DNA from: Circinella umbellata
Taxonomy: Eukaryota > Mucoromycota > Mucoromycetes > Mucorales > Lichtheimiaceae
Length of the DNA stretch: 64,000 nt
Assembly: GCA_025093555.1 (NCBI GenBank)
Contig: JAIWNF010000027.1
Location: forward strand, 62,001 to 126,000
Reading direction: 5' to 3'
A model generated the notes under the pieces. It saw only the letters and a list, made by a program, of their open reading frames with translations. It ran no database searches and was not told the DNA's origin. The position numbers and the translations under genes are program-made. Every line of letters starts with the position of its first letter. The first letter of the stretch is position 1. Shown piece after piece: positions 29,167 to 44,619 of the stretch.

Positions 29167-30830
29167 ATGGGTAAGGAAAAGACTCACATTAACCTTGTCG
29201 TCATCGGTCACGTCGATTCCGTAAGTAAATTAGGACATTCTATTATTTTTTAAAAATGCTCATTTAGAAATGACAAAAAAAGAAATTGAATTTTATATGT
29301 ATATATTTTTTTTTACTCATTGCAATGGTTTATCTTTTTTTTTTTTTTCTTGAATTAAAAACAGGGTAAATCTACTACCACTGGTCATTTGATCTACAAG
29401 TGTGGTGGTATTGATAAGCGTACCATTGAAAAGTTCGAGAAGGAAGCCGCTGAACTCGGTAAGGGTTCCTTCAAGTACGCTTGGGTTTTGGACAAGCTTA
29501 AGGCTGAACGTGAACGTGGTATCACTATTGATATCGCTTTATGGAAGTTCGAAACTCCCAAGTACCACGTTACCATTATTGATGCTCCTGGTCACAGAGA
29601 TTTCATCAAGAACATGATTACTGGTACTTCCCAAGCCGATTGTGGTATTTTGATTATCGCTGCCGGTACTGGTGAATTCGAAGCTGGTATTTCCAAGGAT
29701 GGTCAAACCCGTGAACACGCTCTTTTGGCTTTCACCCTTGGTGTCCGTCAACTTATCGTTGCTCTTAACAAGATGGATGCTACCAAGTACTCCGAAGCTC
29801 GTTATAACGAAATTGTCAAGGAAGTCTCCACCTTCATTAAGAAGATTGGTTTCAACCCCAAGACTGTTCCTTTCGTCCCCATCTCCGGTTGGAATGGTGA
29901 TAACATGTTGGAAGAATCTCCCAACATGCCCTGGTTCAAGGGATGGACCAAGGAAAACAAGGCTGGTTCCAAGACTGGTAAGACTCTTTTGGAAGCTATC
30001 GACAACATTGATCCCCCAGTCCGTCCTTCCGACAAGCCCCTCCGTCTTCCCCTTCAAGATGTCTACAAGATCGGTGGTATCGGTACTGTTCCCGTCGGTC
30101 GTGTCGAAACTGGTGTTATCAAGGCTGGTATGATCGTCACTTTCGCCCCTGCTAACGTCACCACTGAAGTCAAGTCCGTTGAAATGCATCACGAACAATT
30201 GGCTGAAGGTACCCCCGGTGACAACGTCGGTTTCAACGTCAAGAACGTTTCCGTCAAGGATATCCGTCGTGGTAACGTCTGTTCCGACTCCAAGAACGAC
30301 CCCGCCAAGGAATCCGGTTCTTTCACTGCTCAAGTTATTGTCTTGAACCATCCCGGTCAAATCTCTGCTGGTTACTCTCCTGTTTTGGATTGTCACACCG
30401 CTCACATTGCCTGTAAGTTCGCTGAACTTTTGGAAAAGATTGATCGTCGTTCCGGTAAGAAGTTGGAAGATGCTCCCAAGGTAAATTATTATTTTTTATT
30501 TTTTTTATTGAATGAAAGTTGTGGAAATGGGGGGTTTCTTTCTGATGGGGAAGGAAACAATGTGAATCATGGGTTCCCAGGTTTATTAATTGGGTATTAT
30601 GATTTTTTTTTTGAATAAAATAGTTCGTCAAGTCTGGTGATTCCGCCATTGTCAAGTTGGTTCCTTCCAAGCCCATGTGTGTTGAAGCTTACACTGAATA
30701 TCCTCCTCTTGGTCGTTTCGCTGTCCGTGATATGCGTCAAACTGTCGCTGTCGGTGTTATCAAGGCCGTTGAAAAGGTCGATAAGTCTGGCAAGGTCACC
30801 AAGGCTGCCCAAAAGGCTGGCAAGAAATAA
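29167..30830 (+). CDS. TEF1: translation elongation factor 1-alpha
   Basis: Exons are 29167-29220, 29365-30480 and 30624-30830 (458 residues, the normal family length). The factor brings aminoacyl-tRNA to the ribosomal A site as a GTP complex. Motifs: G1 GHVDSGKST split by intron 1 right after GHVDS, G3 DAPGHRD, G4 NKMD, then the two beta-barrel domains with [12 protein letters not shown] and a lysine-rich C-terminus. Codon use is strikingly different from its neighbours: C-ending codons and CGT/GGT dominate in an otherwise AT-ending genome, the mark of very high expression. This bias also produces long antisense open frames (for example 29539-30405) that are not genes. Confidence 0.98.
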
Positions 30831-31263
30831 ATTTAATTTCGTTTTTATACGTTAACTAATTTTTCTTATTCCAAACTTGCTTTTTTTTAAGACCAATTTT
30901 ATGAAGAAGACCTCAGGGTTTTTTTGTTTTCAAATAATAAAAAAAGATTCATTTTCTAAAAACACATTATTTGTTGTATGAAGAGAGATTTTATATAGTT
31001 TGGTTTTTATTCAAGTGGGCTGTGTATATTGTAAATGTTTGGCCATTCTCGATAGATGAACCGTACATTTTAAATCAAAATGTTTTTGTTAGAAATCAAT
31101 AATCCACTTTTTTTAAAATGTCAAAAGGGACTCTCTATTAAAATAATCTCAAATCATCCAATGGAGTGCATCATTGCGAAAATAATAAAGTAATAATAAT
31201 AATGTCATTTATATATAAAAAAAATGAGAGGGGAACGCTTTTATTTACATTTTAATCCAATTT
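30831..31263. other. convergent 3' intergenic region
   Basis: Holds the 3' ends of TEF1 (plus) and the RGG-tailed gene (minus). AT-rich, no further gene seen. Confidence 0.5.
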
Positions 31264-32331
31264 TTAACTACTTCCTCCTCTACCTCGACCTCTACCACGA
31301 GGTCCACCTCGATTGCCTCTATTACCAAATCCTCCTCTTCCGAATCCTCCTCTTCCACGACTTGAAAAGGATGGTAAAGGAGGTAATGGACCATTCTTTT
31401 TACCACTTTTCTTTATATCCTCTGATGAAATATTTGTAATAATATGACATTTAGTTAAATGACCTGGCCAACCTGGCCATCCACGTTCCACAACAGGATT
31501 TCGCATATTAGGTTTTACTTGAATACGTCCTTCTCTCACTGCTTTTTCAAAATCACGTCGTTTTTTACTTTTGCGACGTTCTTTCTTTTTATCCGCTGCT
31601 TCCTTTTCTTTTTCTTGTTGTTCAAGTGATGGTATGTGAATAATACGATTTGAATTTCGTTCAGCATAATAAGGTTGTTTCGATTGTACAAGAATATCAT
31701 CAAAAGTGACTACAGATGCTTGAACAAGAGCAATAAAATCTGGATCATTTTCTTGATCAAAATCTAACTTTTGTTGTTTAGCAGCTAATTCTGCTAATCG
31801 ATTGGTATGATCATCATCTTTTTCAGTAATATTGACTTTGGCTACAGGTTTACTAGCAAATAATCGGAATGCAAATGCTTCCTCTTCTTTAACGGGTAGT
31901 TCATTATTCGTTTCTTGTTCTAATTCTTGTTCTTCTTTCATTTCACTATCTTGTTCTTCTTCTTTTAGTTATAAAAAAAACAAAACAAGTTTATTAATAC
32001 AAAGTATCATAATATACTTTGCCTTTTTTTCTCTTTTTTTATTTACCAGCAGATTCATTTTCAGTATCAGAATGGGTACCCATAAGTTTTTGCATAAGTG
32101 CATCCATTCTTTGTGAATCACTTGTTTCTACTGTGGTATCCATGGAATCGTCATCATTAAAGATGTCGGTACGATTAGCTACTCGTGTTCCAGGGATCGT
32201 ATATTCTGTCAATGGTCCTTTTTTATTTCGTCTAAATATTTATTTATATTGTAGTACATTTTGGTAAATTTATAGTTCATTATAGATCCAGTTAAAAAAG
32301 AAGAGAGAGAGAGAAATTACATTTCAGCCAT
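31264..32331 (-). CDS. RGG-tailed fungal protein of unknown function (DUF2011-like)
   Basis: Exons are 32331-32321 (11 nt), 32231-32047 and 31961-31264 (297 residues; phases agree). The middle part carries EEEAFAFRLFAS, which I associate with the fungal domain of unknown function DUF2011, followed by VTFDDILVQSKQPYY. A Lys/Arg-rich nuclear-localisation-like stretch (KKKERRKSKKRRDFEKAVREG) comes next. The C-terminus has about 40 residues of RGG/GRG repeats typical of RNA-binding proteins methylated on arginine. An RNA-related, probably nuclear role is inferred. Domain assignment is from memory. Confidence 0.65.
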
Positions 32332-32589
32332 GTTGAGGAAAGGGTTACTTTTCTTTTTTCTAAAAAAAAAAAAATCTGTCAAGAGATAAAAAAAAAAAAA
32401 CTCCTCTTACTAAATAGAAAGCATTTAAACGCCACCAAAATAATTATTAAAATTTGCATAAAAAATAAAAGTGTATTTACAAACGACTTATGCGTGAAGT
32501 TTTATTTGAAAAAACGATAAAAGCAAAGGAGGAAAAGAAAAGAGAAATGGGGGTTTAAATGTTATCGCTATAACTGAAATGAAATATCT

Positions 32590-33606
<1,017 letters not shown>

Positions 33607-35502
33607 TTTATATAAAGTAGTAAAAGAAAAGAAGAAGAAAGAATAAAATAAAAGGAAAAAAAAAAAAAAAGAAGAACGTAGTTTATATGTATATAATAAT
33701 CCATTTTTGGCTGAGCCAAACTAAGTTGACCTATCAACTGGGTAGTACAACATGTGTTTTATATGTACGTTATTTGAAGTAATACCTGTTTTTTTAAAAT
33801 ATTTTATTATTGTTCCTATATGTCATAAATAGAATCTACTTTTTTAATATCATTCGAAATAATCATAATCATAAAACATGATAATATGAGCGATATGTTT
33901 CTTCCATCATTCTACTGCTATAATTACTGCGGAAAAATAATATATAAACGACGTGGCGTATATTTCAATATTACCGCAGCATTTTCTAACATCATGTTTT
34001 ATTTAAAACCATGTTGTGTAACACTTTTGGAATGTTATATTTAAATCTTAAAGAGACCACCAATATATAACTCAGTGATGGATAACAAAAGTATCACTTA
34101 TGATTTAAGAGCCATTTAATGGTTGATTGACAATAAAATAATTATCTCATTATGCTTTATTAATAAAGTTAAAATAAATTGACATATAAAACCTATCCCC
34201 CCCCCACATACTTGGTTTAGCTGACTAAGAAAATGTAACTTCTCACATGTTGTACTTGAATCAAAATAAAATAAAATACAGGCGTCCTTAAACTTTGAAT
34301 CCAACTAGTGTTACGTCAAAGAACTGCGGAAAGCAGGTGAGAGAGTATATTCTTGAAAAGAGAGGAATGTAGGTTTTTTGATCTATGAAAAATTGCTTTG
34401 GTAACCACTCGATTCTTTATGTATGTTTACAAGGTGTTTTTTAAAGTGAATAAGTAGATAAAATAAGAGTATAGGCAGAATTAAGGGGGGTGTGTGTTTC
34501 AAGTGAGGAAGATAAAAACAATGAATTTGCGTAAGCTCTATAAGAATATGAGGTTTTTTAACATAAGAGAAAAAGAAGTGTATATGTGTATGTCAAATGA
34601 TGGACTCTATTCTATCAGTAAAGACTTGATCATGCGGACAAGAGAGTTTCTTATATTAGATCATCAGATAAACATAATTATTCCGGATTAAAAAGCCAAA
34701 GAAAAAAAAGAGATAGCCAGAAAGTATTTCATGCACCGAATCTAACAGTAAAATCTAACGCTATTTAATAATTATGCAAAATTTTAAATTGATTGTTGAT
34801 ATTAAGCTATGCTTGTTTACGTTTATGCATGTGGGTATCCTGTCAATACAAATAACTTGACAATGTGGTCAGACTTTATGGGTGCTATTTAATAACCATT
34901 TTTATATTATTAAAACGGATGTCTTGCCAGCAAAGAGTAAATCCAAAAGGTTTGTCTTTATTCCTGATACAGAAGACCACCCAAAAAAAGAGGGACGCAG
35001 CAATTTACTGATTTTACTCATGTAACTATATTAAAAGCGTGACCAATGATCTACACAAAAAGGATTCACAACAACACAGCTTTTTAACGTGGATCTTATT
35101 ATACCTTCTATCTCTCAAATTAATTTCTCTCTAATTAAATTCATTTTATATTTTATACCTACTTATGTATCCGCTCTATATATCTTTTTTTTTGTCTTGT
35201 CAAGAACCTTTTTTTTTTCACCCATTCTCTGAACATTATAATGCACAAAAGCAACATAAAAATTCAATAAGTTTGATCAAGACAAAATATTCCAAGTATA
35301 AAAACATATTTAAATTAAATGGAAAAATGGTGACAACAAGAGCTTATATTTTATTAAATCACATTTTCCATATATGGAAGGCGATACGTGACAAATCCTG
35401 AAGACACTTTAAAAAGGGGTAAAAAAAAATGACAACCTTTTTTCCCCCCCTTCCTTCTTTGAAACTAATTTCAAAAAAAAGAACAGTTACTTTATAATAA
35501 TA
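33607..35502. other. intergenic, no gene recognised
   Basis: About 1.9 kb of AT-rich DNA upstream of both the E2 gene and the nitronate monooxygenase gene (divergent pair). Short frames at 34494-34691 and 35165-35401 have no recognisable content. No RNA gene seen. Confidence 0.45.
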
Positions 35503-36734
<1,232 letters not shown>

Positions 36735-37818
36735 TAATAATAATAATTGTTGTATTTATATTTCTAGCTTTTAAATTATCTTTATAGAACTTCTTTTTCA
36801 TTTCTTATTATAAATGACTTTTTTTTTGTACAGAGACCAAACCAGTAATATTGTGGTGGTAAAAGAAAACAAAGGTTACAATGGGATATTTATCAATTAC
36901 ATTTATACATTTTAACCTCACACAGTCTGGTGAATTAATTCAGACTCTGAAAGAGACTTCTTGTTGAAATAACTTTTCTCTTGATAAGAAAAACAATTCA
37001 AAAGAAGTGCCGCTTATCTATTCATTGTCAAAATGAACTATTTTTGACAGTAACTTGATAATGAGATATATCCTTTTCGAAAATGATTATATTCCTAGAT
37101 GGATCACTTCAAAGAGTGGGAAAGTATGAAATAATAGTGTACTCTACTAATAGTTATATAGTATGAGGTGCTATATATGGTTAAATTACTATAAGCTGTT
37201 ATTATATATATTGCCATCTACTATTGTTTGATCACTTGACTGGTTCCAAGATGTTGGGTATAAGCTACAAGAAATTTAGCATTGTATTTGTGTCACTTTG
37301 ATTAGCAAATATAGCATTTATTAAACTTTTACAACAAACGATATTTACAAAGCGTATAATTTAATGTCAATAGTGTAATGTTATTTTAATGAAAATCATT
37401 ATAAGTTTTGTTGTTTTTAGTATATTAAATAAAGACATCTTATTTTTAGTTAGATATCTTTACTTTTCCAAGTTTTCATTGTGTGTAAAGAAGTAGTGTA
37501 ATTCACTTGAAATGGGGAACTCGGTGATTCAAAGGGAAAAAAAAAACGTATATAAAAGAATAATGTTAACAGGGTTGGTAAGTTCTTTCTTTTTTCTTCA
37601 ATTTATTTCTCACGCTTTTATATACAGCTCATTGAATTATAATTTGTCATCGAACTTCTTTTCCATAGGTAAAACCTTTCTTTTTTCCTTTCAAAATATA
37701 AAACTTGAACAACCATAGATCCAAGTATTATTATAAATATTTCACTGAGAGAGAGTGAGATAGTTAAACTTTCTTATATATATATATATATACTCTAATA
37801 GAAAACTAAAAGAAAAAA
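36735..37818. other. intergenic, no gene recognised
   Basis: AT-rich spacer ending in an (AT)n run near 37775-37790 just before the next gene. A 68-codon frame at 37512-37718 is not supported by any family resemblance. Confidence 0.45.
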
Positions 37819-38663
37819 ATGCCAAAAGGACTTGTTGTTGGAGATTTGATTTGTGGAAAAAATGATAGTTTCAAAGAAGTGATGGAAAGATTGGATATTC
37901 AAATAGCAACATCGAAAACACGAGAAGAATTACTCGTTGATTTCAAAAAGATATATAAAGATGTTAAAGTAATTTATTTATCGCTCTTTTGTGCAAAGGT
38001 AAAAAAAAAACTGTTTATTTTTTTTTTTGGTGTAACTTTTTTGTTTCAAGTAGCAAAAATAATAAAGAACTTTAATAGATATATGGTCCATTTGATAAAG
38101 ATTTTATAAGTCAATTACCAGAAAGGTATTTATTTATAAAAGAAGAGTTCGATAGTAGATATGTCAATTAATTATTATTATTATTATTACTGGTAGTGTA
38201 AAGTTCATAACATTTGCAATGGCTGGATACGATGTATTAGATGTAGATGCTTGTACAGAAAGAAATATTTATGTTTCACATGTTGAAAAAATGGTGGATG
38301 CGGTAAGCTTTCATAGAGATTTATCTTATATTTAGACGATACTAATAACAATACAATTAGCCAACAGCAGATACAGCAGTATACTTGATCCTTGCTACTT
38401 TACGAAATACTATGCAGTATCACGAAAATATACGTCAAGGTAATTCATTAAACACTTTTTAATCACACGTATCTTTTAGTAAACTATTTTTGTGTATACA
38501 AATATAGGAAAATGGAGCCATGGTGTAGTTCGAGGAAATAATCCTGAAGGAAAAACTTTAGGAATTTTGGGTATGGGAGGAATTGGAAAAGCGTTAGCCA
38601 AACGGATGCGTGGATTTGATGTTAAAATTCAATATCATAACAGGAATCGTCACAACATGGAAG

Positions 38664-38724
<61 letters not shown>

Positions 38725-39286
38725 GTTATAAAGAAAGGATAGTATATGTGTTCCATCTAACCCACACAAATATTATTATTTTTAGTTGAAAAGAAATATG
38801 ATGCAAAATATGTCAGTTTTGAAACACTTTTACAAACATCTGATATTATATTTATCAGTCTTCCATTAAATTCAACCACATATCGATTGTTAGATGAACA
38901 ACAATTTGATATGATGAAACAAGGTGTTTTTATTATTAATACTGCAAGAGGTCCTATTATTCATGAAAATGCATTAGTATCTGCATTAGAATCTGGAAAA
39001 GTAGCAGGTGCAGGATTGGATGTATATGAAAAGGTGATAATCAGAATACAACTTTTTTTTTTTTTACTTGATTATTTATAACTAACTGTTCATTTCTAAA
39101 TAGGAACCAAGTATTCATCCAGGTTTATTGAGTCATCCAAGATGTGTACTTTTACCTCACATTTCATCACAAACTGAAGAATCATTATATAATATGGATA
39201 GAGAAACAATGAAGAATATGGAAGCTGCATTACTTGACAATACTTTACTTACACCCATTTCAGAACATAAACACTTTTTTCAATAG
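37819..39286 (+). CDS. D-isomer-specific 2-hydroxyacid dehydrogenase (glyoxylate/hydroxypyruvate reductase type)
   Basis: Seven exons: 37819-37998, 38079-38125, 38197-38302, 38361-38439, 38508-38663, 38786-39033 and 39104-39286 (332 residues, normal length). The NAD(P)-binding Rossmann motif is GILGMGGIGKALAKRM. The catalytic triad is visible as Arg in NTARGPIIHENAL, Glu in DVYEKEP (across intron 6) and His in PHISSQT. The family reduces glyoxylate, hydroxypyruvate or other 2-oxoacids; the closest yeast counterpart by feel is Gor1, but substrate cannot be read from sequence. Intron 5 has an unusual GTTAAT donor and is largely a TAA repeat. Confidence 0.88.
38666..38723 (+). repeat. (TAA)n microsatellite inside intron 5 of the hydroxyacid dehydrogenase
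   Basis: About 19 perfect TAA/AAT triplets directly follow the GTTAAT donor. Length is likely to vary between strains. Confidence 0.95.
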
Positions 39287-39498
39287 ATATATATTTTTAT
39301 ATATGTTCTTCTCACCTTTATAGGCATTTCAAAATAAAATAAAATAGCATTATTTTTTTTGATTTAAAACTGAGTGTATCCTTTTTTTAACGCTTTCTTG
39401 CATATACATATACTGGGGATTCTGTTTTTGATCGCACAAAAAAAAATAGAGCAAAAAAAAAAAACAACCTGTCAATCAACACTTGTCAATTACAAATA

Positions 39499-41082
39499 AT
39501 GGATATGGATCAAGAAACAGCTAATGCTCTTTTTGAAAAAGGGGCATGTTTACTTTTTTTTAATGCACCACCCAATCTTGAATTTGGCATTGATTATAAT
39601 GCTTGGACGATCGGACCATTATTTAAAGGTATCAAAATGATTCCTCCAGGGCTTCATTTTGTTTACTTCTCGTAAGTTTCTTTTAAAAAGTGGAAAAAAA
39701 GAGAGAAAAAAGGAAAAAGTAAAGGAGTATAGTTTTATTGATATATATCACGTTTTGTCATAATATAGTGCGACAAGTAAAGAAGGAGTTCAAGGTATGC
39801 GAACGGGTTTCTTTCATTATTTTGAATCAAAAGAGGTAAAAAAAAAAATCGAAACGCGGTTCGAGACAGAAACAAAAGAAAAAGAGATGATTCAATTAAA
39901 AAGGTATATATATATATATATATATATATTAGATATTAGTTCGTGAATGGAACCCACAAACAGAAGATTTACGAGACGAAACGGAATTGGATCCAGATCA
40001 AGTAGAACGATATAAAATGAGTAAGTTTTTATTGCATAAATAATAAATAATAAATAGTAAATAATAATAACTTATTAGATATCCGTGATTTTGATCGTAA
40101 TATGGGTCCTTATCCTTTGGTACCATCGACCCATTATGATAAATGGACCAAATTAACAAATTATATAACACCTAGTTTGGTACGTCGAGTACTTCCTAAT
40201 AACGGCAAAGTATCTCATTTACCAAGTAAAACACTCCAAGAAGAAAATTTATTATCTGTTAAAGACAAACGAAGAGGAAAACCCATTGAAAAAGAAGAAG
40301 GAATGGAATTTACACCTTTTGATATAAGACAGTCTTTTCCAGAAGGTGCAACAGGAGATGAAATAACACGATGGAGTCTTGATAAATCTTGGTTGGCACG
40401 CGATTTATTAAGTCGCGTTTATGGCAATAGTAAGTGGGGGGATTTATTAGTCACACATACCTATACTCGCATAATTAAATATTCATAGGATGGTAATGAA
40501 AAAATTCTGATAGATCATAGAATTTTACTTGGTGAAATGCAACTTGCATTTGTATGTTTATTGATGGCACAGAATTTTTCGGGTTTTAATCAATGGAAAC
40601 AATTTGTCCATTTATTATGTTCTTGTCCAGATCTAATGCAATCGGATCCTCATATTTTTATTGATTTTATTGGTAAAGTATATATATATATATACATAGC
40701 ATGTATATTTGAGTAGGTTGTGGGTTATTAATCATTCTATTCAATGTGTATAGATGTCTTACAAGCACAGTTAGATGAATGTCCAGAAGACTTTTTCCGT
40801 GATATTTTATCCGAAAATAATTTTGTTGCTCATATGTTACAGGTAAAGCAGTAATAGAAATAAAAATATTTTATATATATAGTTTCTATAACTAAATATC
40901 TAAATCACTAACAACTCTATCATTTTTAGAATCTTGGAAGAGATATTTTACCACAACAAGAAGCATTAAAATCAAGATTTGATAAATTAAGACAGTTTCT
41001 TACCCATCGATTCAAATGGGAACTTCCAGAGAGCGATGAAGAAGAGGATGATGAGGATGCACCTGTTGTTGTAGAAATGTAA
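39499..41082 (+). CDS. AAR2: U5 snRNP assembly/splicing factor AAR2
   Basis: Exons are 39499-39671, 39769-39835, 39933-40020, 40079-40429, 40514-40672, 40754-40842 and 40930-41082 (359 residues). Aar2 binds Prp8 in the cytoplasm and is exchanged for Brr2 during U5 snRNP maturation. Landmarks: GIDYNAWTIGPLFKGIKMIPPGLHFVYF at the start, GFFHYF, FPEGATGDEITRWSLDKS and GEMQLAFVCLLMAQNFSGFNQWK. It ends close to APVVVE as in human AAR2. The exon 4-5 junction uses CTGATAG at 40513, the only acceptor that keeps frame. An alternative final splice (GTAAAAAAAT at 41080, CTCAG near 41146) would replace the last Met by about 20 residues. Confidence 0.9.
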
Positions 41083-41949
41083 AAAAATAAAATAAAATAA
41101 TCATAATTTAATAATGTTTTTTCTTTTTCTGTGCATATCATCTCAGAGAAATTGATATTAACAGAGTTGTTGAATTAGATCACGACTATCCCAAGATTAA
41201 TTGAGTAGCTAAACTTTTTTTCTTTTACAACATTTTAAAGCACAAGGAAATTGAATAAACACAAGTTATTTGATCTACAAGAGGTTTCTTATGATATTTA
41301 GATTTTGTTTCCAGGGAAACGATTACATAATGCTCTTTAGTGGCAATTAGTTGACGTTCTTTTTCTTTTTTAAAAAAAAGAATGGTACATCGTTGTTTGA
41401 CCGTAATAGATTCTTCTACCATAGTACATAATTCCCTTTAACCCAGTAGATCCTTTCTTTAAATATGATACATTGTTGTTCGACCCTTGGTACATCCTTT
41501 CATAATACAAACAGTCAGATAGCTATGAACATTTATAAGTTGACATAGAAAAAAGAGTGTCTAATATCTTTACACAAGTTTTTATCATTCATAGGTTAAC
41601 ATGCTGAGCATAATAATTTTCTAAAACGATTAATAAAATTATTATGACACCCTCAAATAACCACACTTACTTGTCTATCATCTTTGCTTCTATATTAAAC
41701 ATCTTTTTTTTTTCTTAAGACAAACAAGAATAAAAAAAAATGAGAATTACGGTTCATAATTAAATGATTAAATAGTACTACAGTACGTTAATTTATTATG
41801 CCTAATAAACTATTTACTTCAATGTGGTAAAGAAAAGGCATAAAGTAATCTATTTACGTATTAATTTAAATCATAATATAGTTACAAAAGGAATAAACAA
41901 ATTTAAGGGCAAAGTAAACAAATGAAAGAGTTAACAAATCACGATATGT
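41083..41949. other. intergenic between AAR2 and the peptide array
   Basis: Holds the AAR2 3' end and AT-rich DNA. The first recognisable array similarity begins around 41950. No gene seen. Confidence 0.45.
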
Positions 41950-42415
41950 CATTATCATTGACACAGGTTCTTGAAATTCACCTTTTGTGATCTTTAAGAA
42001 TTCACGATATTTTCTTGTTGCCATAATTATTTTTACCTGATTTCATTATTGCATGTAGTAGTACGAATATCATCTTTAGCTCTACATTCCTGACAATACT
42101 TCCTTTGGTCAAACTCTATTCCTTTTGTATACCTGCACGAACGTTATTTGTTTCTTGGTCAGCCAATAAGAAAGAATAGTAAAGAGAGTCAAACTAACGA
42201 GAGCAACAATAAAAGTAAAATTACGCATTAGTAATAATAAGTAAAGTGTATTAAAAATAAGTATCTTACGCAGACCTTTTTTTTTATCTACTATTTACAT
42301 TAGTCTTTTTTTTTAAACGTCTACGTACATGTAAACTGGCCATTATAAAACTAGAGTTTTGTAGATGATCATTCATTTTATTTGTTTCACATATTCTATA
42401 ACATAAGAGCGGCAA

Positions 42416-42448
<33 letters not shown>

Positions 42449-44619
42449 AGGGAAAGGCGTTTACACTTCAGGGCGGGGGGTTTCGTTGATCAGCCCTTTT
42501 TTATTATTCTGTTTATTTTATCGCTGTTTAACATTTATTCTCAAATAAAATAATGCCCAGTTTTATACTGCTACTACTCCAAACTGCAGCAATAACAAAG
42601 TTGATTATTATATTCCTTTACTTTGAAGAATACATATTATAAATGTGCCCTTTTTATGTCTATCTTATATTATTCCTCTAGATAAACAACTTTTGTTGCT
42701 AATAGAAATGTGTCCTTGTTCCTTAAGTGAGTTGACGAACGCTAATTAATTTACAAATATGTAGCACTATTTAGCTCAATTTTCAGGTCAAACGAAATGT
42801 AGCTATATTCTATGTAAGTGATAAAAGATAGTATGTAATAATATCCTGGGAATGGCATAGTTTTTTATTTTTTTTTTTTGCTCTATATAAAGATCTACAA
42901 TTGAATTTTAATTATTTCCACATTATGACATTATGCGTTCTTTAAAGCTTTTGTTTGACTGTATAAAGTTATTTTTATTATATTATTCTTATAGAAAATG
43001 ATTATTGCTAGTAGCATTAAAAAAGTAAAATTAAAACGTTCTAAATTACAGGGAAAACTAATTGATGGTGTGCTATTAGGATAACTTACGTTATATTGTG
43101 TATAGTTACTACTTTAGATAGATTCAAAGTAAGTACTTTGTAGATCGCATATGGATTGCTTTTCTCATTATTTTTCTATAAAAACTTACATTTTTGTATA
43201 CACGACAGAATTATAGATATCTTATTAAAATGTCAAACTGCTTTTTTAGTCATATGTCCGTGTTTTTTTTAGCTGGAAAACTTTATTGGTAACTACTCAT
43301 TTTTTTTAATGACTAATGTCCTACCAATTAAAACTACAATGTAAAAAAGAAAATTATTAGTATTAAACATATATAATGATTATCTTTTGAAGCGGTTTGT
43401 AATCAATGCTACTATAAAACGAACCCCCGCTTAATATGTAAGAAAGGTAGTAGTGTCGGTAAACATATTGTAGTGTCGGTAAACATATTCAAATAATGCT
43501 AATACTATAACAAATAAGAAAGAATAGATTAATGGAACAACACTCTGTGTTTGGGAATGCTGATTCGTTATTTTTGACAGTGCATAAACAACGGAATAGT
43601 TAAAGTAGAGTGTAGAATGCCATAACGCGTGTTTTGATTATTTTAAAGTTGGTGAGACCACAGGGATGTATTGATACGATTAAAATTAACTACTCAACTA
43701 ATAATTAACGAGCAAAAAAAAAAAAGGGTTTGATATTGATTTTCACCTCTCTGGTAAGCTATTATTATGATTAAGATTGATTTTAATTATAATAGGAGGT
43801 TCCACTAAAATAATGCTCATCTCCACGTAAAGCTAATAATAGAGAATGTATCCGAGACATATATTTAAGAAACATTCTGTATTGTCTGATTAATAAGTAC
43901 CATGTTATATTATAATTCCACATATAATCTACAACATAGCAATAAATATAAATATTTTTGCCCATCATATATTACTTAATATTTCTTTTATTTTAAATTC
44001 CCATGCTATTCTTGCATAGAAAAGCAAAGAACAAAATATGTTGGGAATAAAAAGTATAACATTCTAGGCCAAAGATATACGTAAAAAAATAAAAATCATA
44101 TTAAATAGAGAGTCAAATAAAGAAAAGTCCTTTATAATACGAGCATAGAGAACGAGTAATATAAAATATAGATATCAATGCAATTTTGTTAGTCTCTGGA
44201 AGAATAATATTCATATCGAAATTAAAAAAAAATCAAGCGTTCACGGCTAGATAATTGTACTAAACATGTTACCATTATAATTTACTTTCTATTCATGCTA
44301 AAACTGTATTTCTTCTAGTTAAAAAAAAGTAACAGACACAAATAGATCGTTGTTTATGCGTGTCTAAGGCGTTATTTCATAGACGCATAGAGTGTTTCTG
44401 TAGTCGTTTTACCAATAGTCTAATAATAGATTCGTCCAGTAATTATCATGTAATTTGTTCATAAGTAAACATGGCAGTGTCTTTTTGGTGATATTACATC
44501 ACGGCCCATTGGGAAGATGTAAGGATGGGTATACAATATGTAGCGGTCGCCATCATACTACCAGTAAATAGATGGATTTAAATCAAAGATGATAAAAAAA
44601 CCCCCCAGTCAGTGGTTTT
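41950..44619 (+). repeat. degenerate unit 0 of the 4.6-kb tandem array
   Basis: This shortened, diverged unit keeps the order of the later ones: peptide-gene relic (42033-42229), mid-unit fragments, then AGACACAAATAG-like (44334), GTAGCGGTCGCCATCATACT (44541) and TTCTTTCTCATCCAG (about 44620). It lacks about 2 kb compared with units 1-3. An AT dinucleotide run (about 42418-42446) and a 20-bp local duplication GTAGTGTCGGTAAACATATT (about 43450-43490) are further oddities. Confidence 0.7.
42033..42229 (-). pseudogene. decayed copy of the secreted cysteine-rich peptide gene
   Basis: The start MRNFTFIVALVSLTLF matches the signal peptide of the three intact copies. The frame is then broken by at least one indel in the pro-region and runs into TGA. 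In another frame the former mature region is still recognisable as EFDQRKYCQEC followed by a single further Cys. It lies at the equivalent place of unit 0, so it is the oldest member of the array. Confidence 0.75.

Noticed and set aside
29539..30405. 288-codon antisense frame across TEF1
   Set aside because: Shadow caused by the strong C-ending codon bias of TEF1; no independent resemblance.
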